Shown here: piece by piece, positions 1-7,958 of the stretch
Layout: the number at the start of each line of letters is the position of its first letter
Position numbering within the stretch: the first letter of the stretch is position 1
Assembly: GCF_900215725.1 (NCBI RefSeq)
Contig: NZ_LT962469.1
Location: forward strand, 403,723-467,722
DNA: 64,000 nt
Origin: Ezakiella peruensis
GTDB taxonomy: Bacteria > Bacillota > Clostridia > Tissierellales > Peptoniphilaceae
Reading direction: 5' to 3'
Program-made: the position numbers and the translations under genes
Notes under the pieces: generated by a model
What the model saw: the letters and a program-made list of their open reading frames with translations, nothing else
What the model was told of the DNA's origin: nothing
The model's database searches: none

Positions 1-166
1 ACTTTAGAGCATCTTCTCCTTTTTCTTTGTATTTTACATACCATGAGGCGACAGTTGTATCTCCTGCATTTATTTCCTTGGCTATTTCTCTAAATGATTT
101 GTTTCCTTTTTCATATTCTCTACATGCTTGTATTTTTGTTTCTAAGTCAAATTTAATTTTCCCCAT
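1..166 (-). CDS. IS3-family transposase OrfA, N-terminal part
   Basis: Reading leftwards from an ATG at 164-166, the 55 visible codons give a basic helix-turn-helix protein beginning MGKIKFDLETK. It contains a recognisable HTH stretch (FREIAKEINAGDTTVASWYVKY), as in the OrfA subunit of IS3/IS150-type transposases, which binds the element's inverted repeats. A good ribosome binding site (AAGGAG on the minus strand, about 172-177) precedes it. The gene continues past the left edge, so it is unknown whether it is intact or followed by OrfB. Confidence 0.7.
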   Translation of the reverse strand, partial: MGKIKFDLETKIQACREYEKGNKSFREIAKEINAGDTTVASWYVKYKEKGEDALK

Positions 167-210
167 TTTTTCTCCTTTTATGGGTTTTTAATTAATTAGA
201 CTGTCTACTT
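1..210 (-). mobile_element. Left end of an IS3-family insertion sequence (partial)
   Basis: A transposase OrfA start sits here on the minus strand and runs off the window edge. Between its ribosome binding site and about position 210 lies an AT-rich leader containing the short palindrome TAGACTGTCTA (197-207), the kind of sequence found at the tips of IS3-family elements. The exact outer boundary cannot be fixed because the other end is outside the window; it could extend to about 235. Confidence 0.55.
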
Positions 211-407
211 TGCATGTATCATACCACTTTATGTTAGCCAAAACCGATTAGCGTCGCTCTATTGGTAAGCGTTGACTCACGCAACTTCTTGTTCAATTGT
301 TGGACCTAAGGGAAAAACGATTGAGGACAAGAGTCTGAGGAGAATGTGGTCTGAAAAACATTGATCGTCCCTTGTGGACGTGAAATGTTTTTAATAATTT
401 TACCCAC
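211..407. other. Gene-free stretch with potential stem-loops
   Basis: No convincing coding region is present on either strand; the longest frames are under about 30 codons. The sequence is less AT-rich than the surrounding spacers and can form several small stem-loops (for example CGCT/AGCG and GCGT/ACGC around 255-290), ending with the hairpin at 355-391. It may be an unannotated small RNA or a remnant of DNA flanking the insertion sequence. I do not recognise the family. Confidence 0.3.
355..392 (+). terminator. Hairpin with T-run, likely Rho-independent terminator
   Basis: AAAACATT (355-362) pairs with AATGTTTT (384-391), and an inner CGTCC/GGACG stem (366-370 with 376-380) is separated from it by a small internal loop. 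A run of T follows. This fits a terminator of something transcribed rightwards from the 211-354 region, although no gene is seen there. Confidence 0.5.
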
Positions 408-448
408 AAAAAATCCCAAGGGCATAAATTGTCCTTGGGATCGATTTT
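408..448 (-). terminator. Bidirectional-type terminator after the 451-1005 gene
   Basis: A perfect 9-bp stem (ATCCCAAGG at 413-421, CCTTGGGAT at 433-441) is flanked by A-rich sequence on the left and T-rich sequence on the right. On the minus strand it lies just past the stop codon of the 451-1005 gene and is followed by a T-run, so it probably ends the leftward pssA-deoD-oxidoreductase gene row. Confidence 0.8.
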
Positions 449-450
449 TC

Positions 451-1005
451 TTAATTAAATTCTTTGTGTCTAAGGAATTTGTAGAAAGAACTTACTAGGA
501 GTCCTATAATTACAAAGCTTAGGATGTAGTATCCGTAGATTGTCAAATTCCTAACAGCCCTGTCTTGGAGGACGAGAACCGATATAAAGAAAATTGCATA
601 TATAATTGTAAGTACTAGATTGTTTTGCGATTTTACATTATGGAGTTCGGATAGGCTTTCTTTGTAATTGAAAACTGGCTCGCGGTTGGTGGATTTTACC
701 AGCAGGTAATTTGCATTTTCTCTGGTGGCTGGTTTTACTTTTGTAATTGATTGGCCGATGACCCTTAGGGGAATTTCTTGAACATTTAATTCCACATAGC
801 CACATCCGTCCTTGCGGTAGTAGTCGCGAAGGGCTTGGGTGTTTTCGTCGATTAAAAAATTATAGGTCTTGACTGATTCTTCTAGCAAAAGCTTGCCATC
901 TTTGACATCAACGACTTCATATCCGTGTCTGGTAATTGTATCCAGATCATGTTTTAATAGTTCGGGATATTCAATATGTTTTGCTTTAATTTTAAACTCT
1001 TTCAT
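451..1005 (-). CDS. Small membrane protein of unknown function
   Basis: The protein has 184 residues. The N-terminal two thirds is soluble and mixed charged; the last third contains two hydrophobic segments (around NNLVLTIIYAIFFISVLVL and YGYYILSFVIIGLLVSSFY) ending in a short basic tail. I do not recognise the family. The ATG at 1003-1005 was preferred to an upstream in-frame start because GGAGG lies 5 bases before it and the longer N-terminus is an arginine-rich translation of the upstream gene's end. The start overlaps the stop of the upstream oxidoreductase as ATGA, implying translational coupling. Confidence 0.7.
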   Translation of the reverse strand: MKEFKIKAKHIEYPELLKHDLDTITRHGYEVVDVKDGKLLLEESVKTYNFLIDENTQALRDYYRKDGCGYVELNVQEIPLRVIGQSITKVKPATRENANYLLVKSTNREPVFNYKESLSELHNVKSQNNLVLTIIYAIFFISVLVLQDRAVRNLTIYGYYILSFVIIGLLVSSFYKFLRHKEFN

Positions 1006-2501
1006 AATACCTCCAAAATTTTTTCTGCACATTTCAATCCGTCCAAACCTGCGCTTACAATTCCGCCGGCATATCCTGCGCCTTCTCCGCAAGCGTAGAG
1101 GTTTTTAATATTGGTCATAAATTCTTCATTTCTTTCTATATTGACAGGGGAGCTGGTTTTTGATTCGACAGCAGTTAGGATTGCGTCGTCTAAAAATCCA
1201 TGCATCTTATTGTTCATATCGACTAAGCCTTGTCGGAGTTTGTCGGAAATTTGATTCCCGTAAATATCATCTATCTGTACATATCGAACTCCAAGTGGAT
1301 AGCTGGGTTGAACTTCCTTTAAAGTTTTTGCCTCTGACTTATCCAAAAAGTCGTGGACGTGTATAGCTGGGGCAGTGTAGTCGCCGCCGCCGAGTTCAAA
1401 AGCCCGCTTTTCAATTTCCTCTTGGAAGGCAATTGAGTCCAAGGCTTTTGTATAATCATTTATAGTTGTAACAATGGCCGAGTTTGCGTTTCTAAGGCCG
1501 CGATTGTGATAGCTCATTCCGTTTACACATAAGTGCTCGGGTTCGCTAGAACTTGGAACGACAATTCCACCTGGGCACATGCAAAAGCTATAAACTCCGT
1601 CGCAGGCAAGACTGTACTCGCCTTTAAAAAGTCTGGGGTGGCCAGCATAGTCTTTGAATTGAGACTTGTCTACAAAAGTTTGCAGGTGTTCAATCCTAAA
1701 ACCAATTGCAAAGGGTTTTGCATTTAAATGTAGGCCATCAGATATAAGGTTTTTAAAAGTGTCCCTGGCTGCATTTCCAATAGCTAAAATAATTTTGTCG
1801 TAATAGATAGGCTTGCCATCGACAACAACAGCCTTGGCAGTTCCGTTTTCTATTAAAATATTGTCAACTCTTGTATTAAAATAAAATTTAATTCCAGCGT
1901 CTTCTAAATCATTTCTAAAATGCTTGATGACTTCACGCAAGACATCTGTTCCGATATGAGGCTTGTGCATGATGGTTATTTCTTCATCGGCCCCGTATTT
2001 AAAGAGGATTTCTTTTATATATTCCTTGCGGGCGTCCTTGGACCGGGAGGTGAGTTTGCCGTCTGAAAAAGTGCCGGCTCCTCCTTCACCAAAACTTATA
2101 TTGCTATTTGGATTTAGGTCTCTGGTCTTTAAAAAGTCATTTACATCTCTAACCCTTTGGTCAACATCGCCACCACGCTCATAGATATGGACTGTGCCCC
2201 CTGTGTTTTCTAGGACATGGGCAGCGTAAAGACCTGCAGGACCTGCGCCGACAATTGCAATTTTTAGGTCGCATTTTTTGTCTGGCAACCTATAGGGCTC
2301 TGGCATTTGGCTGGAGTTCTTTAACTTTTTGTCGACGTCTACTGCTATTTTTAAATTGAATTTAAGAGTTTGCCGCCTAGCGTCAAGGCTCCTTTGTATT
2401 ATCTTGTAATCCTTGACTTTAATGCCATATTTTTTGGAAATTTCTTTTTGAATTTCCCTGTCATCGTAGTCGAGGCTGGTATTTATATTTATTAATTGCA
2501 T
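1002..2501 (-). CDS. FAD-dependent oxidoreductase (NAD(FAD)-utilising dehydrogenase family, COG2509-like)
   Basis: The 499-residue protein has an N-terminal extension of about 80 residues, then a classical dinucleotide-binding loop IAIVGAGPAGLYAA (GAGPAG at 85-90). The conserved FGEGGAGTFSDGKLTSR stretch follows, and near the C-terminus is the second flavin motif YACGEGAGYAGGIVSAGLDG. This layout is that of the widespread uncharacterised FAD-dependent dehydrogenases; their substrate is unknown and cannot be inferred here. The gene overlaps the upstream RocB-like gene by 10 bases and the downstream membrane protein by 4, so all three are probably co-transcribed. Confidence 0.85.
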   Translation of the reverse strand: MQLININTSLDYDDREIQKEISKKYGIKVKDYKIIQRSLDARRQTLKFNLKIAVDVDKKLKNSSQMPEPYRLPDKKCDLKIAIVGAGPAGLYAAHVLENTGGTVHIYERGGDVDQRVRDVNDFLKTRDLNPNSNISFGEGGAGTFSDGKLTSRSKDARKEYIKEILFKYGADEEITIMHKPHIGTDVLREVIKHFRNDLEDAGIKFYFNTRVDNILIENGTAKAVVVDGKPIYYDKIILAIGNAARDTFKNLISDGLHLNAKPFAIGFRIEHLQTFVDKSQFKDYAGHPRLFKGEYSLACDGVYSFCMCPGGIVVPSSSEPEHLCVNGMSYHNRGLRNANSAIVTTINDYTKALDSIAFQEEIEKRAFELGGGDYTAPAIHVHDFLDKSEAKTLKEVQPSYPLGVRYVQIDDIYGNQISDKLRQGLVDMNNKMHGFLDDAILTAVESKTSSPVNIERNEEFMTNIKNLYACGEGAGYAGGIVSAGLDGLKCAEKILEVL

Positions 2502-3991
2502 TTAAAAAGCCTTTTAATCCCTTCAATCATAAGAGCAGGGTAGGTTTCGAAGTGGTATTTTTCATCAAAGGTAAACTTGCCGTCTTGGATTTTATTGATG
2601 CCGCCAACATTTATGGTTGGAATCGAAAGCCTGGCCGCATTATTGATCCTGTGATATTCTTCAGGCCTTGCCATTGGAATAAATTTGAGGGATTCTTTTA
2701 AGTCCCTGTAGTCTTCACTTAAATTTAAATAAGAGTGATAGCTCATGTCAGGATAGAAAAATCTTCTTTTTATAGTTGGCTTAACTGTATTTATAGCAGA
2801 TGTAAAGGAAAGCATCAAATCCCTTTGCAAGGCGTTTGTTCCAGTTATATCTACCCTTTGGCTTGGAGCTTCTTCAAAATAAATTATAATTATGGGCTCA
2901 TCTGCCAATTTGTGTTTGTCGTAAACATTTTTTACGAGCTGCAACCTGAGCTCTGAGAGCGGTAGGTCAGGGGACCGATTTATTTTGTCCTCTGCGTCAT
3001 TTCTAAGAGAAGATAAAACCGAGTTGCCCCTTACTGTGATGATTTCATTTAAATATTCATCCCAGGTATAAACTTTTGGTCGAATTTTAAGAGGACTAAA
3101 GGGAATATTTCTCTTTAGGCAGTAGGAAGCATATTTGGTATTTAATTCTGCTATGGCCTTGTTATAAGAATTAATGACTAAGTCTTTAAGATTATTCATA
3201 TAGGCCTTTAGGTCTTGGTTGACAGTTGAAGTCATAAATGAAGTATAACCCCATGCAGAGCTTTGAACTTCTGTGCCTCCTGGTACGATAAACCTATTTA
3301 CATATATGGGCTCAGAAACTTCGTTTTGATAATTGTCCATCAAAACAGAATTGAGGGTTAAGTCGCGGGCAAAAGTTGAAAGCATATAGCTTGGATCCAA
3401 ACCTTCATCAAATAAAAGGGTGCGGACGGTTTTGCCTGCCACAAAAATTGCTGGCTTAATAATGGCCTGGGCACCAAAAAATATGGCTTCTTCGCCATTG
3501 GTTAAAAATGAGTGGGTGGTAATGGCAGCCTTAAAATTATAACCTTCCTCTTTCATGGACATAATATATTTTACTGCCGATTCCATGCCCTTGTTATTGC
3601 CGTAGCGGTCGCAGATATTTAAAATCATTACATTGCCATCAAAGTCTGTCTTTGAAAGCTCATCTAAGACCACAACATTGGATGCAAGAGTGGATTTGAT
3701 TATCTTGACATCGGATTTGCTGTATTTGCCGGTGAGTTGTGGTTCGTCAATGGTGTTTATTATAAGGACAACATCCTTGCTGTCTCCCTTTTGAACCATG
3801 GCCATTTGATTGAATCTAACAAATTCATCTTCGTCTGTGGCTAGGAGCTTGACATTTTCAGGATGGTCTTTAAAGTAATCCAGGCCCAAATATATATTAT
3901 AAAGGGCCTTGGCAATGTCGACCTCTCCGCGATCATAGGTCAGTGCATCAATATTTAATAATTCTTCAAATATTTTCTTTACTTCAAGCAT
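2492..3991 (-). CDS. RocB-like M20-family protein, probably catalytically inactive
   Basis: The 499-residue protein resembles the RocB branch of M20 metallopeptidases/deacylases by overall layout. It has an N-terminal alpha/beta domain, a lid-type region around PSYMLSTFARDLTLN, then a VPGGTEVQSSAWGY stretch. The family metal site is not kept. The HxDT-type motif reads NTID, the Asp-Met-Lys motif reads IIKS, and the Glu-Glu catalytic pair position reads CDRYGNNKGM. From these I infer that it cannot bind the usual two zinc ions. It overlaps deoD by 13 bases upstream and the FAD oxidoreductase downstream. A binding, regulatory or diverged catalytic role is possible; the arginine-utilisation role of RocB should not be assumed. 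Confidence 0.65.
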   Translation of the reverse strand: MLEVKKIFEELLNIDALTYDRGEVDIAKALYNIYLGLDYFKDHPENVKLLATDEDEFVRFNQMAMVQKGDSKDVVLIINTIDEPQLTGKYSKSDVKIIKSTLASNVVVLDELSKTDFDGNVMILNICDRYGNNKGMESAVKYIMSMKEEGYNFKAAITTHSFLTNGEEAIFFGAQAIIKPAIFVAGKTVRTLLFDEGLDPSYMLSTFARDLTLNSVLMDNYQNEVSEPIYVNRFIVPGGTEVQSSAWGYTSFMTSTVNQDLKAYMNNLKDLVINSYNKAIAELNTKYASYCLKRNIPFSPLKIRPKVYTWDEYLNEIITVRGNSVLSSLRNDAEDKINRSPDLPLSELRLQLVKNVYDKHKLADEPIIIIYFEEAPSQRVDITGTNALQRDLMLSFTSAINTVKPTIKRRFFYPDMSYHSYLNLSEDYRDLKESLKFIPMARPEEYHRINNAARLSIPTINVGGINKIQDGKFTFDEKYHFETYPALMIEGIKRLFKCN

Positions 3992-4686
3992 GATTCTAAA
4001 GCTATTTCAATCATATCGTTAAATGATTTTTGCCTTTCTTCTGGTGTTGTGATCTCGCTCTTGTGGAAGGAGTCACTAACTGTAAAAATGCCTAGGGCTT
4101 TTTTATTTAGATATTGGGCGATCAAATATAAAGCATAGGATTCCATTTCTACGCCAAGCACTCCCATCTTTTCCCATTTTTTCCATTCGTCGGAATCTGC
4201 ATTATAGAAAATGTCGGATGAGAAAATGTTTCCAACATGAACTTTTTTATCCGTTTCGCGAGCAGCTTGGACAGCTTTTTCAAGGGAATCAAAGTCTGCA
4301 AGAGCTGCAAGGTTGCCTGGAAGATTAAATTGGTGGGCAAAGTTGCTATCGCTGGAAGCCCCTTGAGCAATGATTACATCAAAGAGATCCAAATCTTTTT
4401 GGTAGGCTCCGCATGAACCGACTCTTACAATTTTTTCTACATCATACATTGTGTAGAGCTCGTGGGCGTATATTGCAAATGAAGGAATGCCCATGCCGCT
4501 TCCCATTACGGAAAATTCGTGGCCCTTGTAGGTGCCAGAGAAGCCTAGCATATTTCTAACTGAGTTAAATTGCTTTACATCTTCCAAGAAAGTTTCTGCA
4601 ATGTGCTTGGCCCTAAGTGGGTCTCCTGGCATTAAAACTGTTTTTTTAATATCGCCTTTTTTGGCTTCATTATGTGGTGTTGACAT
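3979..4686 (-). CDS. deoD: Purine-nucleoside phosphorylase, DeoD type
   Basis: This 235-residue cytoplasmic enzyme splits purine (deoxy)nucleosides with phosphate into base and (deoxy)ribose-1-phosphate. The N-terminal STPHNEAKKGDI, the phosphate-site segment MPGDPLRAKHIAE, the VGSCGAY loop (about 103-109), GVEMESYAL and the TVSDS stretch near the C-terminus are all characteristic of the hexameric DeoD class. Length is normal. It lies 14 bases downstream of pssA. A deoxyribose-phosphate aldolase (deoC) is in the same window at 43207, so a nucleoside salvage and pentose use pathway is partly represented. Confidence 0.95.
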   Translation of the reverse strand: MSTPHNEAKKGDIKKTVLMPGDPLRAKHIAETFLEDVKQFNSVRNMLGFSGTYKGHEFSVMGSGMGIPSFAIYAHELYTMYDVEKIVRVGSCGAYQKDLDLFDVIIAQGASSDSNFAHQFNLPGNLAALADFDSLEKAVQAARETDKKVHVGNIFSSDIFYNADSDEWKKWEKMGVLGVEMESYALYLIAQYLNKKALGIFTVSDSFHKSEITTPEERQKSFNDMIEIALESCLK

Positions 4687-4700
4687 ATAAATTCCTCCTT

Positions 4701-5237
4701 TTATTTTTTCTTTATTTTAATTTTACTAATCATAAACATGGCTAAGATAAATTCGGCTATTATTATTGGAACGATTCCAATCTTGTGGCCAAACATGAGC
4801 ATGGCTACAATTATAAGTCCAGCAATTGGAATTGGCATGCCGGAAAATGAATTGTCCTCGTCCATGCCATCTACATTAAATCTGGCTAGCCTAAAGGCGC
4901 CTGCACAAATGTAAATCATAGTGGAAATGCCTCCGATAATTCTAATTGTTCCTTCAAGGGGCATAATCCTAAAAGTATAAACCAGGATTGCTGGAGCAAC
5001 TCCAAAGCTTATTACATCTCCCATGGAATCCATTTGCACGCCAAGCTCTGAATCTGTATTTAATCTGCGGGCCACCCTGCCATCATATCTATCAGCTATG
5101 CTGGCTATAATTATAAAGGCCATGGCCGTTCTAAATTTTCCATTCAAACTCATTATAATTGAAATTGCACCTGCAAGCATGTTGCAAAATGTGACGAAAT
5201 TTGCAGCGTTGTCATGGAAAAACTTTTTATTTTTCAT
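4701..5237 (-). CDS. pssA: CDP-diacylglycerol-serine O-phosphatidyltransferase
   Basis: This is an integral membrane enzyme that makes phosphatidylserine from CDP-diacylglycerol and serine. The full CDP-alcohol phosphotransferase signature is visible: D49-x2-D52-G53-x2-A56-R57-x8-G66-x3-D70-x3-D74. Several hydrophobic segments follow. At 178 residues it is at the short end for the class. The phosphatidylserine decarboxylase gene is divergent with only 74 bases between them, which identifies the substrate as serine and pairs the two steps of phosphatidylethanolamine synthesis. Confidence 0.9.
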   Translation of the reverse strand: MKNKKFFHDNAANFVTFCNMLAGAISIIMSLNGKFRTAMAFIIIASIADRYDGRVARRLNTDSELGVQMDSMGDVISFGVAPAILVYTFRIMPLEGTIRIIGGISTMIYICAGAFRLARFNVDGMDEDNSFSGMPIPIAGLIIVAMLMFGHKIGIVPIIIAEFILAMFMISKIKIKKK

Positions 5238-5311
5238 TTTTTTCTCCTTATGGTATAATATAGTTTAATTATACAAGAAAAGAAAAAAACTATCAAGTAA
5301 TAGGAGCGGCG
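5238..5311. promoter_or_regulatory. Divergent pssA/psd promoter region
   Basis: The 74-base gap carries TGGTATAAT (5251-5259), an extended -10 element reading towards psd. The opposite strand offers AT-rich -10-like sequences in the same place, plus a ribosome binding site (AAGGAG) for pssA. The two promoters probably overlap, which would tie expression of both lipid genes together. No operator is recognised. Confidence 0.55.
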
Positions 5312-6007
5312 ATGAAGTTATTAGTCAGATTTTGCAATTTAAAAATTATAAATAAAATTTTTTATTTTTTAGTCAATACAAGATTTTCAAAAATTTTTAT
5401 TCCCGCCTTTAGGAGATATTATAAAATAAAAACCCAAGAAATTTTATCGGGACAAAAATTTAAGTCCCTTAACGATTACTTTGCTCGGGCAATTAATATG
5501 GATTACAGGCCTATGGGAGAGGGCAAATATATTTCCCCTTGCGACGGAGTGATTACTGCTCGCGGAAGAATATCTCCTGGTATGACTTTTGAGGTCAAGG
5601 GCAAGATGGTCGATGTTAAAACTCTTTTGAATAAAGAGGCTCATGTAAAGGCCTTTCAAGTTATTTATTTGTCACCCCACAATTATCACAGGTTTCATGC
5701 CATAGATGACAATGAGGCCATCGATAAGTATGAGCTGGGTGACAAGAGTATACCTGTAAATGACCTTGGCTTTGAAATGGGAAATCCATTTTTGAATAAC
5801 TATAGGATAATTCTTGAGACCAGGGATTATTTTTATATTGCAATTGGGGCCACAAATGTAAACTCTGTTAAATTTTTCAAAGATAAATTTAAAAGGGGAG
5901 ACACGATTGGCGAGTTTAGATTTGGCTCGACAATTGTAATTCTTTATAAGGAAGAAATTGAAGGTTTGAAGCTGGGAGAGATTAAAGTTAGAGAAGATCT
6001 CATTTAA
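5312..6007 (+). CDS. psd: Phosphatidylserine decarboxylase proenzyme
   Basis: This membrane-associated enzyme converts phosphatidylserine to phosphatidylethanolamine and matures by self-cleavage to give a pyruvoyl group. In the 231-residue protein the cleavage motif is FGST (G205-S206-T207); the family norm is LGST. The other two catalytic residues are apparent as the Asp of PCDG (D78) and the His of NYHRFH (H126). The length is that of a compact bacterial Psd. RBS AGGAGCGG precedes the ATG. It lies divergent from pssA. Confidence 0.93.
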   Translation: MKLLVRFCNLKIINKIFYFLVNTRFSKIFIPAFRRYYKIKTQEILSGQKFKSLNDYFARAINMDYRPMGEGKYISPCDGVITARGRISPGMTFEVKGKMVDVKTLLNKEAHVKAFQVIYLSPHNYHRFHAIDDNEAIDKYELGDKSIPVNDLGFEMGNPFLNNYRIILETRDYFYIAIGATNVNSVKFFKDKFKRGDTIGEFRFGSTIVILYKEEIEGLKLGEIKVREDLI

Positions 6008-6012
6008 TTTAG

Positions 6013-6041
6013 TTGATTATTTTTATATTATCTGTTAAAAT
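6013..6041 (+). promoter_or_regulatory. SigA-type promoter for the 6071 operon
   Basis: TTGATT (6013-6018) is followed by a 17-base spacer and TAAAAT (6036-6041), with TG one base before the -10 (extended -10). It lies 30 bases before the lipoprotein start and probably drives the operon through tadA and the tRNA. Confidence 0.65.
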
Positions 6042-6070
6042 ATCAATGATAAACCCTTTGGGAGGAATGT

Positions 6071-6970
6071 ATGAAAAAAAGAAAGATTGCAAAAATTTTA
6101 TTGGCGGCAATTTTAATCACTGGTTGCAATAAGTCAGCTCAAAAACCTGTAGAACCTGTGACTCCAATTGTCGAAAGGGATGAAGCGGTTAAGGAACTGC
6201 CATACGATCCAATAAGTTTGATTGATTATATAAATAAAAATATTGCTAAGGTGGATAATAATAAAAAGGAGCTTTACATTTTAACTCTTGAAGACACCTT
6301 GGTTGCTAATTTAAATATTGTAAGTGGAGTTGTAAATTCAGATGAATGCAAGGCTGAACTTAGCTTTGTCAAGGATGGAGAAGTATTAAGCGAATCCGAC
6401 ATTGAAAAAATTGAAGACTCCTCCATAAAAAATGAAATACAAAAAATCTATGATATGTACTATACAGTATTCAAATCAGGTGATAGCTTTGTCCCTGGCG
6501 TAGACTATGAAAAGATTTTAAAATTAGTAGACAAGGACAACAAGGCCTTGGCCGATTACTATAGTATTAAGCTTGAAGAAAATCAAAAGCCAACTCTATT
6601 TAAGGGCCAAGTTATGTTGAGCCCACAAGATTTATTGGCTAGGATTAACAGGATAGAGAAGTTTGTTATTGACAACAAAGATTTCCCAAGAAATATGGAT
6701 TTTGTTGCCAGATACCAATCCTGGCTTTATGTGCTTTTAACAGGAACTGCATCTAGTCCGCTTGTGGATAAAGATGGCAAGCTAATGAAGGAATTTGAAG
6801 ACTTAGAAAAAAATTTGGAAGCCAAGACCATTGCTGATCAAACTTTTTTGGATGGCATGTACTATATCCACAAAAATAATAATAAGTTCGACGATGAACT
6901 AATGGATGAGATCAGAACTCTTGTCAGACAATCTGTTTTTGACCTCAAGGATAGAGCGGAGATGAATTAA
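6071..6970 (+). CDS. Lipoprotein of unknown function
   Basis: The 299-residue protein begins with a basic stretch, a hydrophobic segment and the lipobox LITGC (Cys19), so it should be exported and lipid-anchored to the outer face of the membrane. The mature part is mostly helical and charged, with no catalytic motif I recognise. A good RBS (GGGAGGAATG) sets the start. It ends one base before the LCP-family gene, suggesting a shared envelope role, but that is inference from position only. Confidence 0.75.
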   Translation: MKKRKIAKILLAAILITGCNKSAQKPVEPVTPIVERDEAVKELPYDPISLIDYINKNIAKVDNNKKELYILTLEDTLVANLNIVSGVVNSDECKAELSFVKDGEVLSESDIEKIEDSSIKNEIQKIYDMYYTVFKSGDSFVPGVDYEKILKLVDKDNKALADYYSIKLEENQKPTLFKGQVMLSPQDLLARINRIEKFVIDNKDFPRNMDFVARYQSWLYVLLTGTASSPLVDKDGKLMKEFEDLEKNLEAKTIADQTFLDGMYYIHKNNNKFDDELMDEIRTLVRQSVFDLKDRAEMN

Positions 6971-6971
6971 T

Positions 6972-7958
6972 ATGAAAAAATTTAAGCAAGCATTTACCTT
7001 AGCTTTTGTTGTATTTTTGGCTTTCTATCTCTTTGCTATTGTTAAGGGGGCCAAGAACCCTTACGAAAATCTCTTTTCCAAGGATAAGTCTAAGGGAGAG
7101 ACCAATATCGTAGATGAAAACAAGGGCGATGATGATAATAATAAGGGAAATGAAGAAGAACCTGAACCAGAGCCTGAGCCAGAACAAATGATAGATGATG
7201 AATTTATATTTGTCATGTTTGGAACTGACTCTCACGATATAGATGTATCAAAGGGCTACAGGTCCGATACAATTATACTTACAAAAGTTAATTTTAAAAC
7301 TGGTGAAGTTCGCATGGTAAATATTCCACGCGATACTCGTGTGAATATTCCTGGCCATGGACTGACCAAAATTAACGCAGCTCACTCTTTTGGTGGGCCA
7401 AATCTTTTGCTCAAAACTATACAAGATAACTTTGGTATAAATGTTGACTATTATGTAAAAGTTGACTACACCCTGGTTGAAAATTTCGTTGACGCTATTG
7501 GTGGTGTTGATTATAACGTCCCATACGATTTAATTTATACAGACCCAACTGACAAACCGCCACTGGTAATTAATATCAAGGCTGGTATGCAACACATTGA
7601 CGGTAAAGACGCTGTAAAAGTTCTAAGATACAGGGGAAACACCAGTGATATTGATAGAATCGATAGGCAACAAGAGTTTCTCAAAGTAGTCATGGACCAA
7701 GCTTTAAGTCTTAAAAATATTGGCAGATTGCCAAAGATTTTCACAAGTATTAAATCAAACCTAAGGACAAATTTTGGCGAAAAGCAAATTTTAGAAGCCA
7801 TTGTAAGCCTACCAAAGGTTGATATGAATAATCTTGAAATGTCAATGATTCCTGGAGAAGGAAAGTATGTTGCAGGAGAAAGCTTTTGGATTTATTATGA
7901 AAATAATACAAAGGATTTACTAAAAGAAAATTTTGGAGACTACATGAATGCTCAGTAG
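6972..7958 (+). CDS. LytR-CpsA-Psr (LCP) family phosphotransferase
   Basis: LCP proteins transfer lipid-linked anionic glycopolymers onto peptidoglycan outside the membrane. This 328-residue protein has one N-terminal membrane anchor (residues 6-24), an acidic low-complexity linker rich in Glu-Pro (about 61-71) and then the LCP domain. It shows the conserved Arg/Asp residues in GYRSDTIIL (R97, D99) and IPRDTRV (R120, D121, R123), plus KINAAHSFGG and the C-terminal VLRYRGNTSDIDRIDRQQ stretch. Its last 11 bases overlap fni. It may attach teichoic-acid-like or capsular polymer; no polymer synthesis genes lie nearby. Confidence 0.9.
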   Translation: MKKFKQAFTLAFVVFLAFYLFAIVKGAKNPYENLFSKDKSKGETNIVDENKGDDDNNKGNEEEPEPEPEPEQMIDDEFIFVMFGTDSHDIDVSKGYRSDTIILTKVNFKTGEVRMVNIPRDTRVNIPGHGLTKINAAHSFGGPNLLLKTIQDNFGINVDYYVKVDYTLVENFVDAIGGVDYNVPYDLIYTDPTDKPPLVINIKAGMQHIDGKDAVKVLRYRGNTSDIDRIDRQQEFLKVVMDQALSLKNIGRLPKIFTSIKSNLRTNFGEKQILEAIVSLPKVDMNNLEMSMIPGEGKYVAGESFWIYYENNTKDLLKENFGDYMNAQ

